Source of the DNA: Limnohabitans sp.
Lineage (GTDB): Bacteria > Pseudomonadota > Gammaproteobacteria > Burkholderiales > Burkholderiaceae_C
Reading direction: 5' to 3'
Length of the DNA stretch: 64,000 nucleotides
Assembly: GCA_030158125.1 (NCBI GenBank)
Contig: JAOATL010000015.1
Coordinates: 432,491-496,490 of the forward strand
Program-made: the position numbers and the translations under genes
Shown: positions 51,253 to 60,110 of the stretch, piece after piece
Layout: each line of letters opens with the position of its first letter
How positions within the stretch are numbered: position 1 is the first letter of the stretch
Notes under the pieces: model-generated
What the model was told of the DNA's origin: nothing
The model's input: only the letters and a program-made list of their open reading frames with translations
The model's database searches: none

Positions 51253-53352
51253 TCAAATGGCCAGCGGGTCGACATCGACCAGCCAGCGAATCAAACCTTT
51301 GTGTTCAGGATTGGCGCGTGTTTCATGCAAACACGCCTGAAGCAAATCCAAGACTTTGTGCAGTGACTGCCTTGATGTGCTTTCCAGCAGCATTTGCGCA
51401 CGCTCTACGTTGGCCACCCGCTGAATGCTCATCGGTACGGCAGGAAATACACTGACCTCTGCCATCAGGGCGGCAAGCTGCGCATCGTCTTGCGCCAGGC
51501 TTTGCAAGTGTGCGTTGCCTTTGTTTAAAAAAGCTTGCGCCACGGTTTGCATGCGGGCATCGCATCGAATCAAAGCCTGAAAGCTGCTGGGCGGCAAGCC
51601 GGCTTCCAGGCGCTCTTTCAACTGCTGTTCTGCAAACGCAGGGTAGTCGTGTTTCTTCAGTGCTTCAAACAGTGGGTGTGATGGATGGAAGGTTTGCACC
51701 CACATTTCACTCGACGCACTTTGCGCCGCATCGCGACCCGCACGGCCACCGGCTTGCATCAACAATGCAAACAATCGCTCAGGCGCCCTGAAATCACTGG
51801 AGAATAAGGCACCATCAGGATTGATGGCCGCAACCAAGGTGATGTGCCTGAAATCATGTCCCTTGGCAATCATTTGAGTGCCTATCAATACGTCGACGTC
51901 ACCACTGTGGACATCGGCCAACTGCGCCTCCAGTGCGCCTTTCAGTTTGGTGCTGTCTGCGTCAATGCGCATCACGCGGACGGCTTGTCCATCTGGCCGT
52001 TTGACATCGGCCAGCAATTCGGCCAAATGCTCTTCGAGTTGCTCGGTGCCGCGACCCATGGGCGCAATGTCCGCGTTACCGCACGCCGGGCATGCCCTTG
52101 GCACTCGCTCTGTGAAGCCGCAATGATGGCAACGCAATGTGCGATCAATTTTGTGAAACACGCGAAATGCGCTGCAATGCGCGCACTCGCTTTTCCAATC
52201 GCAATCGGCGCAGTGCAACACGGGTGCATAGCCCCGGCGATTGAGCAGCAACATGCTTTGTTCGCCTTTGGCCACGCGTTCTTGGATGGCGGCAATCAGT
52301 GGCGCAGACAAAACTGTTTTTCGCGGTTGATGGTTCATGTCCACGCGCCGAACAAAAGGCAACTTGCCAGCGCCAATGCGCGCAGGCATTTGCAATCGCA
52401 GATAGCGCCCACCTTCCGCGGCCGGCCTGCTGTGGTGCCAACTCTCCAAAGATGGTGTGGCCGAGCCCAGAATCACTTTGGCGCCTTCCAGCCTTGCCCT
52501 GTAAACGGCCAAGTCGCGAGCTGAATAGCGCGCACCTTCTTGTTGCTTGTAGCTGGCGTCGTGTTCCTCGTCGACCACAATCCATTTCAGATGGGGCATT
52601 GAGGCAAAAATCGACATGCGGGTGCCCAGCACAATACGCGCCGTGCCGTTGTGAGCGGCCAGCCAACTCTTCAGGCGCTGCGGGCCTGTCATGCCACTGT
52701 GCATCGAGACCACACCATGCTCTCCAAAGCGAGCCTTGACGCGCTCTTCTAGCTGAGGCGTCAAATTGATCTCCGGCACCATCATCAAAGCTTGCGCTTC
52801 AGGATTTTCTGCAAGACACCTGGCGACGGCTTGTAAATACACTTCCGTTTTGCCACTCCCAGTTGCGCCATGGACCAAAAAGGGTCCGGATGTGTCGGCC
52901 ATTTGGGCCAGCACTTGGGTTTGTTGTTCAGACAAGGGCCAAGGCGTTTCTAGCGCGGCCTTGATGGCATCTTCGCTGACGTCGGTTTTCTTCAATCGCC
53001 GTGCCAATTGCACAGGTGTCAAGTCGCGCAATTGGGGCGGCAAGGCCGCCATGGCCACTTCTCCCAAAGTGCGTTGGTAATACTGTGCGGTAAATTGAAC
53101 CAACTGAAGCCAATGGGTACTTAAGGGGCTCACGCCATCCAACACAGCGGTCACGTTCTTGACGGCGCTTTGTGTCAAATGCGACGGCGCTTGCGCATGA
53201 ACACGCCACACCACCCCCAAGACTTCGCGTTTGCCAAAAGGTACACGCACCAAGTGCCCCACCTGGACAGGTCGTTCGCAGCTGTAAGTCAGCAAGCCGC
53301 CCACTTGACTGTGGGCAGGCGCTGACACAGCAACGTCAAGCCACATTTGCAT
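51253..53352 (-). CDS. priA: Primosomal protein N' (PriA helicase)
   Basis: A 699-residue replication-restart helicase. The N-terminal DNA-binding domain is followed by Walker A VHGATGSGKTEVYLQ, the DEEH box VVDEEHDASYKQQEGARYS, GSATPSLES, and the zinc-binding Cys cluster (HCADCDWKSECAHCSAF ... CHHCG ... CPACG). GTQMIAKGHDF and AGRAGRD are the C-terminal helicase motifs. It reloads the replisome at stalled forks. All motifs and length are normal. The region upstream is unusually AT-rich with an inverted repeat GCTTCAA-T-TTGAAGC at 53371-53385, 19 bp from the start, a possible regulatory site. Confidence 0.96.
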   Translation of the reverse strand: MQMWLDVAVSAPAHSQVGGLLTYSCERPVQVGHLVRVPFGKREVLGVVWRVHAQAPSHLTQSAVKNVTAVLDGVSPLSTHWLQLVQFTAQYYQRTLGEVAMAALPPQLRDLTPVQLARRLKKTDVSEDAIKAALETPWPLSEQQTQVLAQMADTSGPFLVHGATGSGKTEVYLQAVARCLAENPEAQALMMVPEINLTPQLEERVKARFGEHGVVSMHSGMTGPQRLKSWLAAHNGTARIVLGTRMSIFASMPHLKWIVVDEEHDASYKQQEGARYSARDLAVYRARLEGAKVILGSATPSLESWHHSRPAAEGGRYLRLQMPARIGAGKLPFVRRVDMNHQPRKTVLSAPLIAAIQERVAKGEQSMLLLNRRGYAPVLHCADCDWKSECAHCSAFRVFHKIDRTLRCHHCGFTERVPRACPACGNADIAPMGRGTEQLEEHLAELLADVKRPDGQAVRVMRIDADSTKLKGALEAQLADVHSGDVDVLIGTQMIAKGHDFRHITLVAAINPDGALFSSDFRAPERLFALLMQAGGRAGRDAAQSASSEMWVQTFHPSHPLFEALKKHDYPAFAEQQLKERLEAGLPPSSFQALIRCDARMQTVAQAFLNKGNAHLQSLAQDDAQLAALMAEVSVFPAVPMSIQRVANVERAQMLLESTSRQSLHKVLDLLQACLHETRANPEHKGLIRWLVDVDPLAI

Positions 53353-53684
53353 CCAGTCCTTTGTGATGAAGCTTCAATTTGAAGCCGTTCACGCATTCTG
53401 TCATTTTCTTGCTCATAAATATTCTTGAAATCGCAGGTAAGTCCTTGTTTTTCATGGGCTTTAGAAGCAGTCCCAAAAAACTGTGGATAACTTTGTTGAA
53501 AACTCTGCCTGATGCCTCGCCAAGCCTTGAAAAATAAGGCTTTCCTTGGATTGCTCGAGAACTGAGCAGAATCATAAAGTTAAATAAAATCAATGACTTA
53601 GTTAAATTTGAAACGCTTCATTGCGCCGATGTAAGTTGTTTGAATTTGAGATTTGATCAAAATTGCTTTTGTGCATAAGTCAAT
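53353..53684. other. AT-rich non-coding region with a DnaA-box-like sequence
   Basis: A gene-free stretch of about 330 bp upstream of priA. It contains an exact DnaA-box sequence (TGTGGATAA at 53482-53490, TTATCCACA on the other strand), an inverted repeat GCTTCAA-T-TTGAAGC (53371-53385) near the priA start, and a 7-bp stem AAGCCTT/AAGGCTT (53522-53542). Short open frames on the minus strand look random. No tRNA or known RNA was recognised. Confidence 0.5.
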
Positions 53685-53719
53685 AGAAAAAACCCAAAAA
53701 TTTATATTTTTTTTGGGTT
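53685..53719 (-). terminator. Intrinsic terminator after hemE
   Basis: AACCCAAAAA (53691-53700) and TTTTTGGGTT (53710-53719) form a 10-bp stem; on the minus strand it is followed by TTTTCT. It is about 45 bp beyond the hemE stop. Confidence 0.85.
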
Positions 53720-53761
53720 CTTGGATGCGGCATATGCGTTAAGCAAATGGCTATTTGAGCG

Positions 53762-54877
53762 TCATTGGCGCAAGGCTTTTGAATGGCTGTGAACCGCTGC
53801 CACCAACGCAGAAACATGCTCAGGCGGTGTGAATTGGCTAATGCCATGGCCCAAGTTGAAAATGTGCGTTGGACCGGTACTTTGAGCATCTGTGTGCGGC
53901 TTGCCAAAACTGTTCAGCACACGAATGACTTCCTTCTCAATTTGCGCGGGTGGTGCAAACAGCACATTGGGGTCAATGTTGCCCTGCAAAGCTTTGCCCG
54001 GACCGTTCACATTGCCGCCGACCATTTGGCGTGCGCGGCCTAAGTTCATGGTCCAGTCGAGTCCCAGCACATTGCAATCGAGTTGTCCCATTTCCGCCAG
54101 CCACAAGCCGCCCCCTTTGGTAAACACAATGCTTGGGATGCGAACGCCGTTGTGCTCTTTCTTCAAAAGTGCCAGCACCTTGGCGGTATAGGCCAAACTG
54201 AATTCTTGGAAAGCCGAATCGGCCAGCACACCGCCCCAACTGTCGAAAATCATGGCGGCCTGAGCGCCTGCTTCAATTTGCGTGTTCAAGTAGTTGGCCA
54301 CCGCTTGTGCGTTGATGTCCAAAATACGGTGCATCAAATCAGGTCTGCTGTACAGCATCGACTTGACCAAGCGGTAGTCATCCGAGCCTTTGCCTTCCAC
54401 CATGTAGCATGCCAAAGTCCAGGGGCTGCCAGAGAAACCAATCAAGGGCACCCGCCCGTTCAAGGCCTTGCGAATAGAGGTGACCGCGTCAAACACATAG
54501 CGCAACTTGGCCATGTCTGGCACGGCCAATTCGGCCACAGCGGCTTCGTCTCTGACGCTCTTAGCGAAACGTGGGCCTTCACCCAGCGCAAAACTCAGCC
54601 CCAAGCCCATGGCATCGGGCACCGTCAAAATGTCGCTGAACAAAATGGCTGCATCCAAGGGATAGCGCTCTAAGGGTTGGAGTGTGACCTCGGTGGCGAA
54701 GTCAACATTGGTGGCCAAGCCCATGAAACTGCCGGCCTTGGCGCGGGTGGCGCAATATTCAGGCAGGTAGCGACCCGCTTGGCGCATCAACCAAACGGGC
54801 GTGTGATCGGTGGCTTGGCGAAAGCAGGCGCGTAAAAACGTGTCGTTGGACAAAGGGGCAAAACTGTCAAAGGTCAT
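53762..54877 (-). CDS. hemE: Uroporphyrinogen decarboxylase
   Basis: A 371-residue cytoplasmic enzyme of haem biosynthesis that converts uroporphyrinogen III to coproporphyrinogen III. The first signature [16 protein letters not shown] (residues about 20-35) and second signature [16 protein letters not shown] (about 143) are intact, with the catalytic Asp in [14 protein letters not shown]. The ATG at 54877 is used, since a longer frame to 54967 adds residues that are not family-like. It is in the same orientation as dsbD with a 96-bp gap that holds a perfect palindrome. Confidence 0.96.
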   Translation of the reverse strand: MTFDSFAPLSNDTFLRACFRQATDHTPVWLMRQAGRYLPEYCATRAKAGSFMGLATNVDFATEVTLQPLERYPLDAAILFSDILTVPDAMGLGLSFALGEGPRFAKSVRDEAAVAELAVPDMAKLRYVFDAVTSIRKALNGRVPLIGFSGSPWTLACYMVEGKGSDDYRLVKSMLYSRPDLMHRILDINAQAVANYLNTQIEAGAQAAMIFDSWGGVLADSAFQEFSLAYTAKVLALLKKEHNGVRIPSIVFTKGGGLWLAEMGQLDCNVLGLDWTMNLGRARQMVGGNVNGPGKALQGNIDPNVLFAPPAQIEKEVIRVLNSFGKPHTDAQSTGPTHIFNLGHGISQFTPPEHVSALVAAVHSHSKALRQ

Positions 54878-54948
54878 AGCAATCAAAGCCGATCTGGCGT
54901 TTCCAAATGTGTTTGACGCATTCTCGCAGACTGCTTGCTGCCCGCCAC

Positions 54949-54972
54949 TTGAATTGACGCGCGTCAATTCAA
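54949..54972. promoter_or_regulatory. Perfect 24-bp palindrome between dsbD and hemE
   Basis: TTGAATTGACGC (54949-54960) is followed directly by its reverse complement (54961-54972), without a spacer. It begins next to the dsbD stop codon and lies about 72-95 bp upstream of hemE. No T-run follows on either strand, so a dimeric-regulator operator for hemE fits better than a terminator. Confidence 0.55.
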
Positions 54973-54973
54973 A

Positions 54974-57220
54974 TTATGGCGAACTCTTAACTTGGCTCAA
55001 TGATGTTTGGATCTCTGACACCGAGGGCAGCTCGGACAGCAGATGAACTGATTGCCCGGGGGCATACCAAGCGTAAACCGGCACGCCATTGCGCCCGAGG
55101 GCATTGAGTGCACGCGTGATGGCAGGGTCGTATCGCGTCCAATCAGCACGAAGGAGCAATACTTTCTTTTCTGCAAAACTCGCCAACACTTCCGGGTGAC
55201 TGAACGTGGTCTTTTTGTTGAATTGGCAGGTGACGCACCAAGCGGCTGTGAAGTCCACAAAGACCGGACGGCCTGCGTCACGTGCTTTGGCCAATTTGTC
55301 TTCAGACCACGTTTCCCAGGTAAGCCCCTGCAAGCCCTCCTTGCTCTGAGCCGCTTTTTCCAATGTCATAGACGTTTGCGCCTGGCCGGGGTCAAGTTGT
55401 GTCCAGCTTGGTCCCCAGTGCCAAAAGGAAAGAAGACACACAGTCGCGGTGAGGGCGCGCAATCCCCAACCAACTTTGCCTGTTTGCGGCAAGGCCCACA
55501 ACAAGAACGCTACGCTGAGCAAGCAAATGAGGAAGCCCGTGACCCCCTCTAAGCCCACTTGTTGTCCTAAAACCCACACCAGCCAAATGACTGTTGCAAA
55601 CATCGGAAAGGCCATGAAGTGACGGAAAGTGACCATCCATGCGCCAGGACGCGGTAAGCGATGCACCCAAGCTGTACTGACTGTCATGGCCATGAACGGG
55701 GCGGCCATGCCTAGGCCCATGGCTGCAAAAATAGGCAAAGCTTGCCAAGACGGCAAGCCAATGGCCAGTCCGAGAGACGCACCCATAAAGGGCGCCGTAC
55801 AAGGTGAGGCGATGACCACGGCAAACACGCCAGACCACAGGGCATTCACCCAAGGTTTGGACCATTGCACACCGGCCACAGAACTGGGCGCAAAGGCACC
55901 AAATTCAAACATACCGGCCAAGTTCAGACCCATCACCGCAAACAGCATGGCCAATCCACCCACAACCCAAGGCGATTGCAACTGAAAGCCCCAACCCATT
56001 TGAGAGCCTGCCGCCCTGAATGCCAACATCAGGCCGCCCAGTAACAAGAAAGACAACAAGACACCCACCGTGAAGGCCCAAGCCGAGGCTTTCATTTGTT
56101 GGGTGCTCTTAGCATGCTGCGTGATGCTCAATAACTTGATGGCCAAAACGGGAAATACACAGGGCATTAAGTTCAACAACAAACCGCCCGCAAAAGCCCC
56201 CAGCATCGCCAAGGCCCAAGTTGCAAACGGTGCTGCCAAAGGCGTGTTGAGGGGCGGCATTGCATTGGCCGAACTTGCGGCGCTGTTGGCGTCATCTGCA
56301 AAATCTTGCCATTGGCCTTGTACCGGTGTTTCAAACGTCCATTGCAAGCCCGTCGGTGACGCCGCTTTTCCTTGCAGCAACAACCAAGTCAATTTGGCCG
56401 GGCTGTCCATTCTTTCACTGGAGACAGATACTTTTACGTGGTGTGTGACCTCGCCCTCTTGAGCCTTGCTCTGAAGGACGGGCGCTGCATTGTTTTGTAT
56501 CACATGAGGGGTTTGTGGCAGCACCGTCCATTCCCCGTTTTGAAGTTCAGCGGGCAAGTTTGCAATGGTCAGCGTCAGCGTGCGACCATCGGTTGCGATG
56601 CGTGCTGCATGGGCCCCTTGCAAATTGCTCGCTTGCAGTTGCAAGGCTTTTTGAAACGCATTGGGATCCATGCGGGTCGAGCCGTTGAGTGGAATAGACA
56701 GCTGGAAATCCCCCTCCTGTGGAATGCATTCTTGTTTGCACACCAGCCAGTTGGCATGCAGTTGAATCGTCAAACTGGTTGCCAAAGGCGTGGGCTTGAA
56801 GCCTTTGTCGATCTGAATTGGGGTGACCAACAGCACGGTGTCTTCATAACCAAAATTGGCCATGTTGCCAATTGGAATCTTTTTAGGGGCCGGCCAAATC
56901 AGGGGCGCTGCGGTCAAGCCTGCGGGCAGTTGCCATGTCAACTCAGTGGGCAAGCCAGAATCGCCAGGATTTCGCCAATAGGTATGCCAGTGCGGTTGAT
57001 GTTTCAGCTCAAGACCCAACCAAATGGTTTGTCCCGCTGCAATGCCCTGTGGCGCCTCAACCAGCAAACTGGCTTTGACCTGCGGGGTCTGAACCACATG
57101 GGTGACTTTAGATTGACCCAGTACAAGAGTCTGTGCATGTACGGTCAAGGCCATGAGAAGGCACGTCGCACCCCAAAGCAAGGGGTGTTGCAAAAGGTTC
57201 AGGAGACGACGAAAGTTCAT
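54974..57220 (-). CDS. dsbD: DsbD-type thiol:disulfide interchange protein
   Basis: A 748-residue inner-membrane electron carrier. After a signal peptide (LLWGATCLLMALTVHA) comes a large periplasmic N-terminal domain (about residues 30-330). The membrane domain has about eight helices and carries the two redox Cys in NLMPCVFPVLAIK and SPCTAPFMGASLG. A C-terminal thioredoxin domain holds FTAAWCVTCQFNK. It passes electrons from cytoplasmic thioredoxin to periplasmic disulfide reductases and cytochrome c maturation. The N-terminal domain is larger than in E. coli DsbD (total 565 residues) and resembles the ScsB-like group. The ATG at 57220 is one of three closely spaced starts. Confidence 0.88.
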   Translation of the reverse strand: MNFRRLLNLLQHPLLWGATCLLMALTVHAQTLVLGQSKVTHVVQTPQVKASLLVEAPQGIAAGQTIWLGLELKHQPHWHTYWRNPGDSGLPTELTWQLPAGLTAAPLIWPAPKKIPIGNMANFGYEDTVLLVTPIQIDKGFKPTPLATSLTIQLHANWLVCKQECIPQEGDFQLSIPLNGSTRMDPNAFQKALQLQASNLQGAHAARIATDGRTLTLTIANLPAELQNGEWTVLPQTPHVIQNNAAPVLQSKAQEGEVTHHVKVSVSSERMDSPAKLTWLLLQGKAASPTGLQWTFETPVQGQWQDFADDANSAASSANAMPPLNTPLAAPFATWALAMLGAFAGGLLLNLMPCVFPVLAIKLLSITQHAKSTQQMKASAWAFTVGVLLSFLLLGGLMLAFRAAGSQMGWGFQLQSPWVVGGLAMLFAVMGLNLAGMFEFGAFAPSSVAGVQWSKPWVNALWSGVFAVVIASPCTAPFMGASLGLAIGLPSWQALPIFAAMGLGMAAPFMAMTVSTAWVHRLPRPGAWMVTFRHFMAFPMFATVIWLVWVLGQQVGLEGVTGFLICLLSVAFLLWALPQTGKVGWGLRALTATVCLLSFWHWGPSWTQLDPGQAQTSMTLEKAAQSKEGLQGLTWETWSEDKLAKARDAGRPVFVDFTAAWCVTCQFNKKTTFSHPEVLASFAEKKVLLLRADWTRYDPAITRALNALGRNGVPVYAWYAPGQSVHLLSELPSVSEIQTSLSQVKSSP

Positions 57221-57326
57221 CAACAACATAGGCCAGAAGCATTCCAAAAACAGCGAAGACGCAATGTCTGAACTCTACACCTCAAAATCATTCACTTAAA
57301 TGCGGTGTGTCTATTAAACTGGCAAC

Positions 57327-58184
57327 ATGAAAAGTTCGTCAGTAAAGCCGCGCGCAACCTATTTTTGGTCAAATTTGACCACCCTTGATTTCGCAAGCAT
57401 CGACCTCGGCCGTGCCATTGCGGTTCTGCCGCTGGCTGCAACCGAGCAACACGGCCCCCATCTGCCCCTGTCGGTCGATTCGGACATCGTCAATGGCGTG
57501 GTGCAAGCCAGCTTGGCCCACCTTGAAGCCAGCCAAGCCTCAACGGATGCCCCCTTGCCCGTGTATTTTTTGCCAACGCAAAATGTGGGACTCAGTCCAG
57601 AGCATTCCGCATTCCCTGGCACGCTCACCTTGAAGCCTGAAACCCTGATTCGGCTTTGGACAGACATCGCTGAGTCCGTCAAAGCCGCTGGCGTCAACAA
57701 ATTGGTGTTACTCAATTCGCACGGTGGGCATGTGGGCGTCATGGATGTGGTGGCGCGTGATTTGCGAGCACGTTTGGGCATGCTGGTCTACAGTGTCAGC
57801 TGGTATCAGCTACCCTTGTGCAACGCCCAGGGTGAAGATTTGAACACCCTGTTTTCAGCCCATGAACACCGCTTTGGGGTGCATGCGGGAGATGTCGAAA
57901 CATCTGCGATGTTGGCGCTGCAGCCAGATGCTGTGCGCATGGCGCTGGCACAAAATTTTCCTTCAACATCCGAACAGCGCGCCGCAGATTTTCCCATCTT
58001 GGGCAATGGCCGCTCTGCTAAATTGGCTTGGCAAATGCAAGATTACAACCCCACCGGCGCAGCAGGCAATGCGGCGGCGGCAACTGCAAGCAAAGGTCAT
58101 GCATTGATAGAGGCTGCAGGCCGATCCCTGGCGCAACTTTTGGCTGAAATAGACCGCTTGCCCAATGGAACCCTGCGCCGCTAA
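57327..58184 (+). CDS. Creatininase-family amidohydrolase
   Basis: A 285-residue metal-dependent amidohydrolase of the creatininase family. The metal ligands fit PLAATEQHGPHLPLSVDSDI (about residues 37-56), LLNSHGGHVGV, and the Glu in GVHAGDVETSAML. Family members include creatininase, MftE and formamide hydrolases such as ArfB. The exact substrate is unclear; no creatine or flavin-biosynthesis partner gene is nearby. It is divergent from dsbD and meets the converging Tgl-like gene. Confidence 0.85.
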   Translation: MKSSSVKPRATYFWSNLTTLDFASIDLGRAIAVLPLAATEQHGPHLPLSVDSDIVNGVVQASLAHLEASQASTDAPLPVYFLPTQNVGLSPEHSAFPGTLTLKPETLIRLWTDIAESVKAAGVNKLVLLNSHGGHVGVMDVVARDLRARLGMLVYSVSWYQLPLCNAQGEDLNTLFSAHEHRFGVHAGDVETSAMLALQPDAVRMALAQNFPSTSEQRAADFPILGNGRSAKLAWQMQDYNPTGAAGNAAAATASKGHALIEAAGRSLAQLLAEIDRLPNGTLRR

Positions 58185-58215
58185 AGAGCCGGTAGTGCCT
58201 TTGGGTTGCGTCTTC

Positions 58216-59331
58216 TTAGTTGATCAAGGGCAACTGTAGTTCGCACGCACTGGGGTCAATTTGCCGGGGATGTTCGCGACTCGCGTCCAGACACCCACCT
58301 TCGGCATAAATACCTTTGTCATCTCTCATGCGCATCATGAGCGCCATGACTTTTTCCAATTTGAGAGGGTTGGCCAGCGTGTCTGCGACGCAAGCTTCTA
58401 CGATGCGCTCGTCCATCCAAGCCTCGCCTTGGCCATTGATTTGGAGTCCGTCTCGCCAGTGATAAATCTCAACACATTTGGTCGTCAACGTAAAAGGCTG
58501 GTCGCGTTTCCAGAAATTACTGAACAAGCCGCCGCCCATGTAAATGACCCACGAGCCTTCGTAACCCGTCACATCTGAAGATGCCTCGTCGGGATTGCGA
58601 AACCAGAGCCGATCGCCAGGCACAAAAAAATGAGCAGGCAAGGGCGCTGCAAGCGAGCCGTATTCATGCAAAAAAACCTCATGGAATTGACCAGAACGGA
58701 CCGCATGAACTTCATTGAGTTTTTGAAGTGCGTCGAACAATTCGGGGTGATGCGCGTGCGCCTCTTGCGCCAAACCCAAAAGGATGACGTACTCGCTGGC
58801 GCGATAACACGAAAAATCGTAGAGTTTGCCCGTGGCTTCAGGTTGTGTCGCGCTGATCAACGCAGTGATCAAATTCGCGCCTGGTTGCAAAATGAACCCT
58901 GCTTCTTCAACATATTGCCAAAACGCCACCGGACGCTCAGCGGCTTCTGTTTTGAATGCCAAAGCCGTTTTGCGTGCTGCATTGGCGATGTTTTCGCGAA
59001 CCCGCACGCCACTTGCCAAGGCTTCTAAATTTTTGAATTCAAACAGGTGCGGCGAAATCAACAACGCCCACAGAATTTCTTGGGTTAAATCGCGGGCATG
59101 GTCCTGAAACGACAAGGTGTTGTTGTCTGGTGCAAAGCCTGCGGTCCATGCAGAGCTCATATGGCAATGCGTGAATCCCTCAATCTGCTCGACCACCAAC
59201 TCATTGCGAATGCCGTGTCCAAGCATGAAGGCCCGGCAGTTTTCTACGGAGTCTTCAGCCAGACGAATGCCTTGGATTCGATCGAGGTGTAAATGTGGCG
59301 AGAGCTTTGGCTGCATTCGAATCATTTTCAC
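58216..59331 (-). CDS. Tgl-like (bacterial transglutaminase-fold) protein with changed active site
   Basis: A 371-residue protein of unknown function, without signal peptide or membrane segment. Residues about 100-275 follow the order of blocks in Bacillus spore-coat transglutaminase Tgl (recalled from memory): an RVRENIANAA-type helix, FWQYVEEAGFILQPG, LYDFSCYRASEYVILL around Cys175, then HFFVPGDRLWFRNPD and EGSWVIYMGGGLFSNF. Cys175 matches the Tgl nucleophile. The neighbouring Glu115 of Tgl is Ser174 here and Glu187 (in RGEN) is Ser260, so transglutaminase catalysis by the same mechanism is unlikely. The 100 N-terminal and 95 C-terminal residues are extra and unrecognised. Alternative: an unrelated protein with chance resemblance. 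It stands alone between creatininase and the phosphatase gene. Confidence 0.55.
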   Translation of the reverse strand: MKMIRMQPKLSPHLHLDRIQGIRLAEDSVENCRAFMLGHGIRNELVVEQIEGFTHCHMSSAWTAGFAPDNNTLSFQDHARDLTQEILWALLISPHLFEFKNLEALASGVRVRENIANAARKTALAFKTEAAERPVAFWQYVEEAGFILQPGANLITALISATQPEATGKLYDFSCYRASEYVILLGLAQEAHAHHPELFDALQKLNEVHAVRSGQFHEVFLHEYGSLAAPLPAHFFVPGDRLWFRNPDEASSDVTGYEGSWVIYMGGGLFSNFWKRDQPFTLTTKCVEIYHWRDGLQINGQGEAWMDERIVEACVADTLANPLKLEKVMALMMRMRDDKGIYAEGGCLDASREHPRQIDPSACELQLPLIN

Positions 59332-59418
59332 AATATATCTGATCGCACCCTATCGGTACAAACACTATCCACAAACAAGGCGCGCAACCCTGCTTGCAAA
59401 CGACAAGAGGTGTTCATG

Positions 59419-60105
59419 TCAGGCAAAAGTCACCCATTTTTGATATTTTTCATCTTCTAAGTGCGGCAAGTTGTTATATGACAGCAACATGTGCCTTGAG
59501 GGTGTGTAAATGAATTCAGTTAAAGCGGTGTTGCGAATCCGCAGATTCAATTCAATGCTGGTGTCGGCTGGCGCGCCCAGTATCTGACCTACAGCCGTTG
59601 AAATAGGGCCGCCGCTTGAGACCAACAGCACACGCCCTTGGTAGCGAGTTCGGACATGGTTCAGCACCTCTTGGATGCCTTGCCCAAACTCTAGGTAGCT
59701 TGGCATGCCCTTGGGTTGAGTCTCGCCTGCCATCCACTTTTGAAGTGCGGTTCTCAGTAGCCTGAAATGATGCTTGTACATCTCTGGCGTATCGGGTTTG
59801 GCCAAAGGCATGGGATGGACCGTTTCAATCAGTGCATGGCTGTCGTATTCGTTCAGCGCTGGCCATACTTCAGGCGTCATGTGAAGATTTGCCCCCTCTG
59901 CAATGCCCTCCCACGTTTGACGATGCCGTTTGAGACTGCCCATCAGCACCGCTTCAAATGCCAAGGCTTGAGGTGTATGCGCAGCAGCTTGTTGCCAATA
60001 GGCGCCCAAGCGAATGCTTTGGCGTTTGCCCAATTCGCTTAGCTGGTCGTAGTCGTCGGCGCCGAAGGACGCTTGTCCGTGGCGCACCAATATCAGTTGT
60101 CCCAT
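59419..60105 (-). CDS. Histidine-phosphatase-family protein
   Basis: A 228-residue phosphoglycerate-mutase-like phosphatase. The RHG motif ILVRHGQASFG carries the phospho-accepting His near residue 9, and LLVSSGGPIS with the second conserved region lies near residue 165. The usual His of the second motif (GHG or SHG) reads SGG here, so the proton-handling residue may be displaced. The substrate is unknown. It lies 5 bp after the PhzF-family gene and is likely co-transcribed with it. Confidence 0.82.
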   Translation of the reverse strand: MGQLILVRHGQASFGADDYDQLSELGKRQSIRLGAYWQQAAAHTPQALAFEAVLMGSLKRHRQTWEGIAEGANLHMTPEVWPALNEYDSHALIETVHPMPLAKPDTPEMYKHHFRLLRTALQKWMAGETQPKGMPSYLEFGQGIQEVLNHVRTRYQGRVLLVSSGGPISTAVGQILGAPADTSIELNLRIRNTALTEFIYTPSRHMLLSYNNLPHLEDEKYQKWVTFA

Positions 60106-60110
60106 GGCAA

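Noticed and set aside
53336..53593. 85-codon open frame overlapping the priA start
   Set aside because: No family resemblance or ribosome-binding site, and it overlaps the N-terminus of priA; treated as chance in AT-rich DNA.
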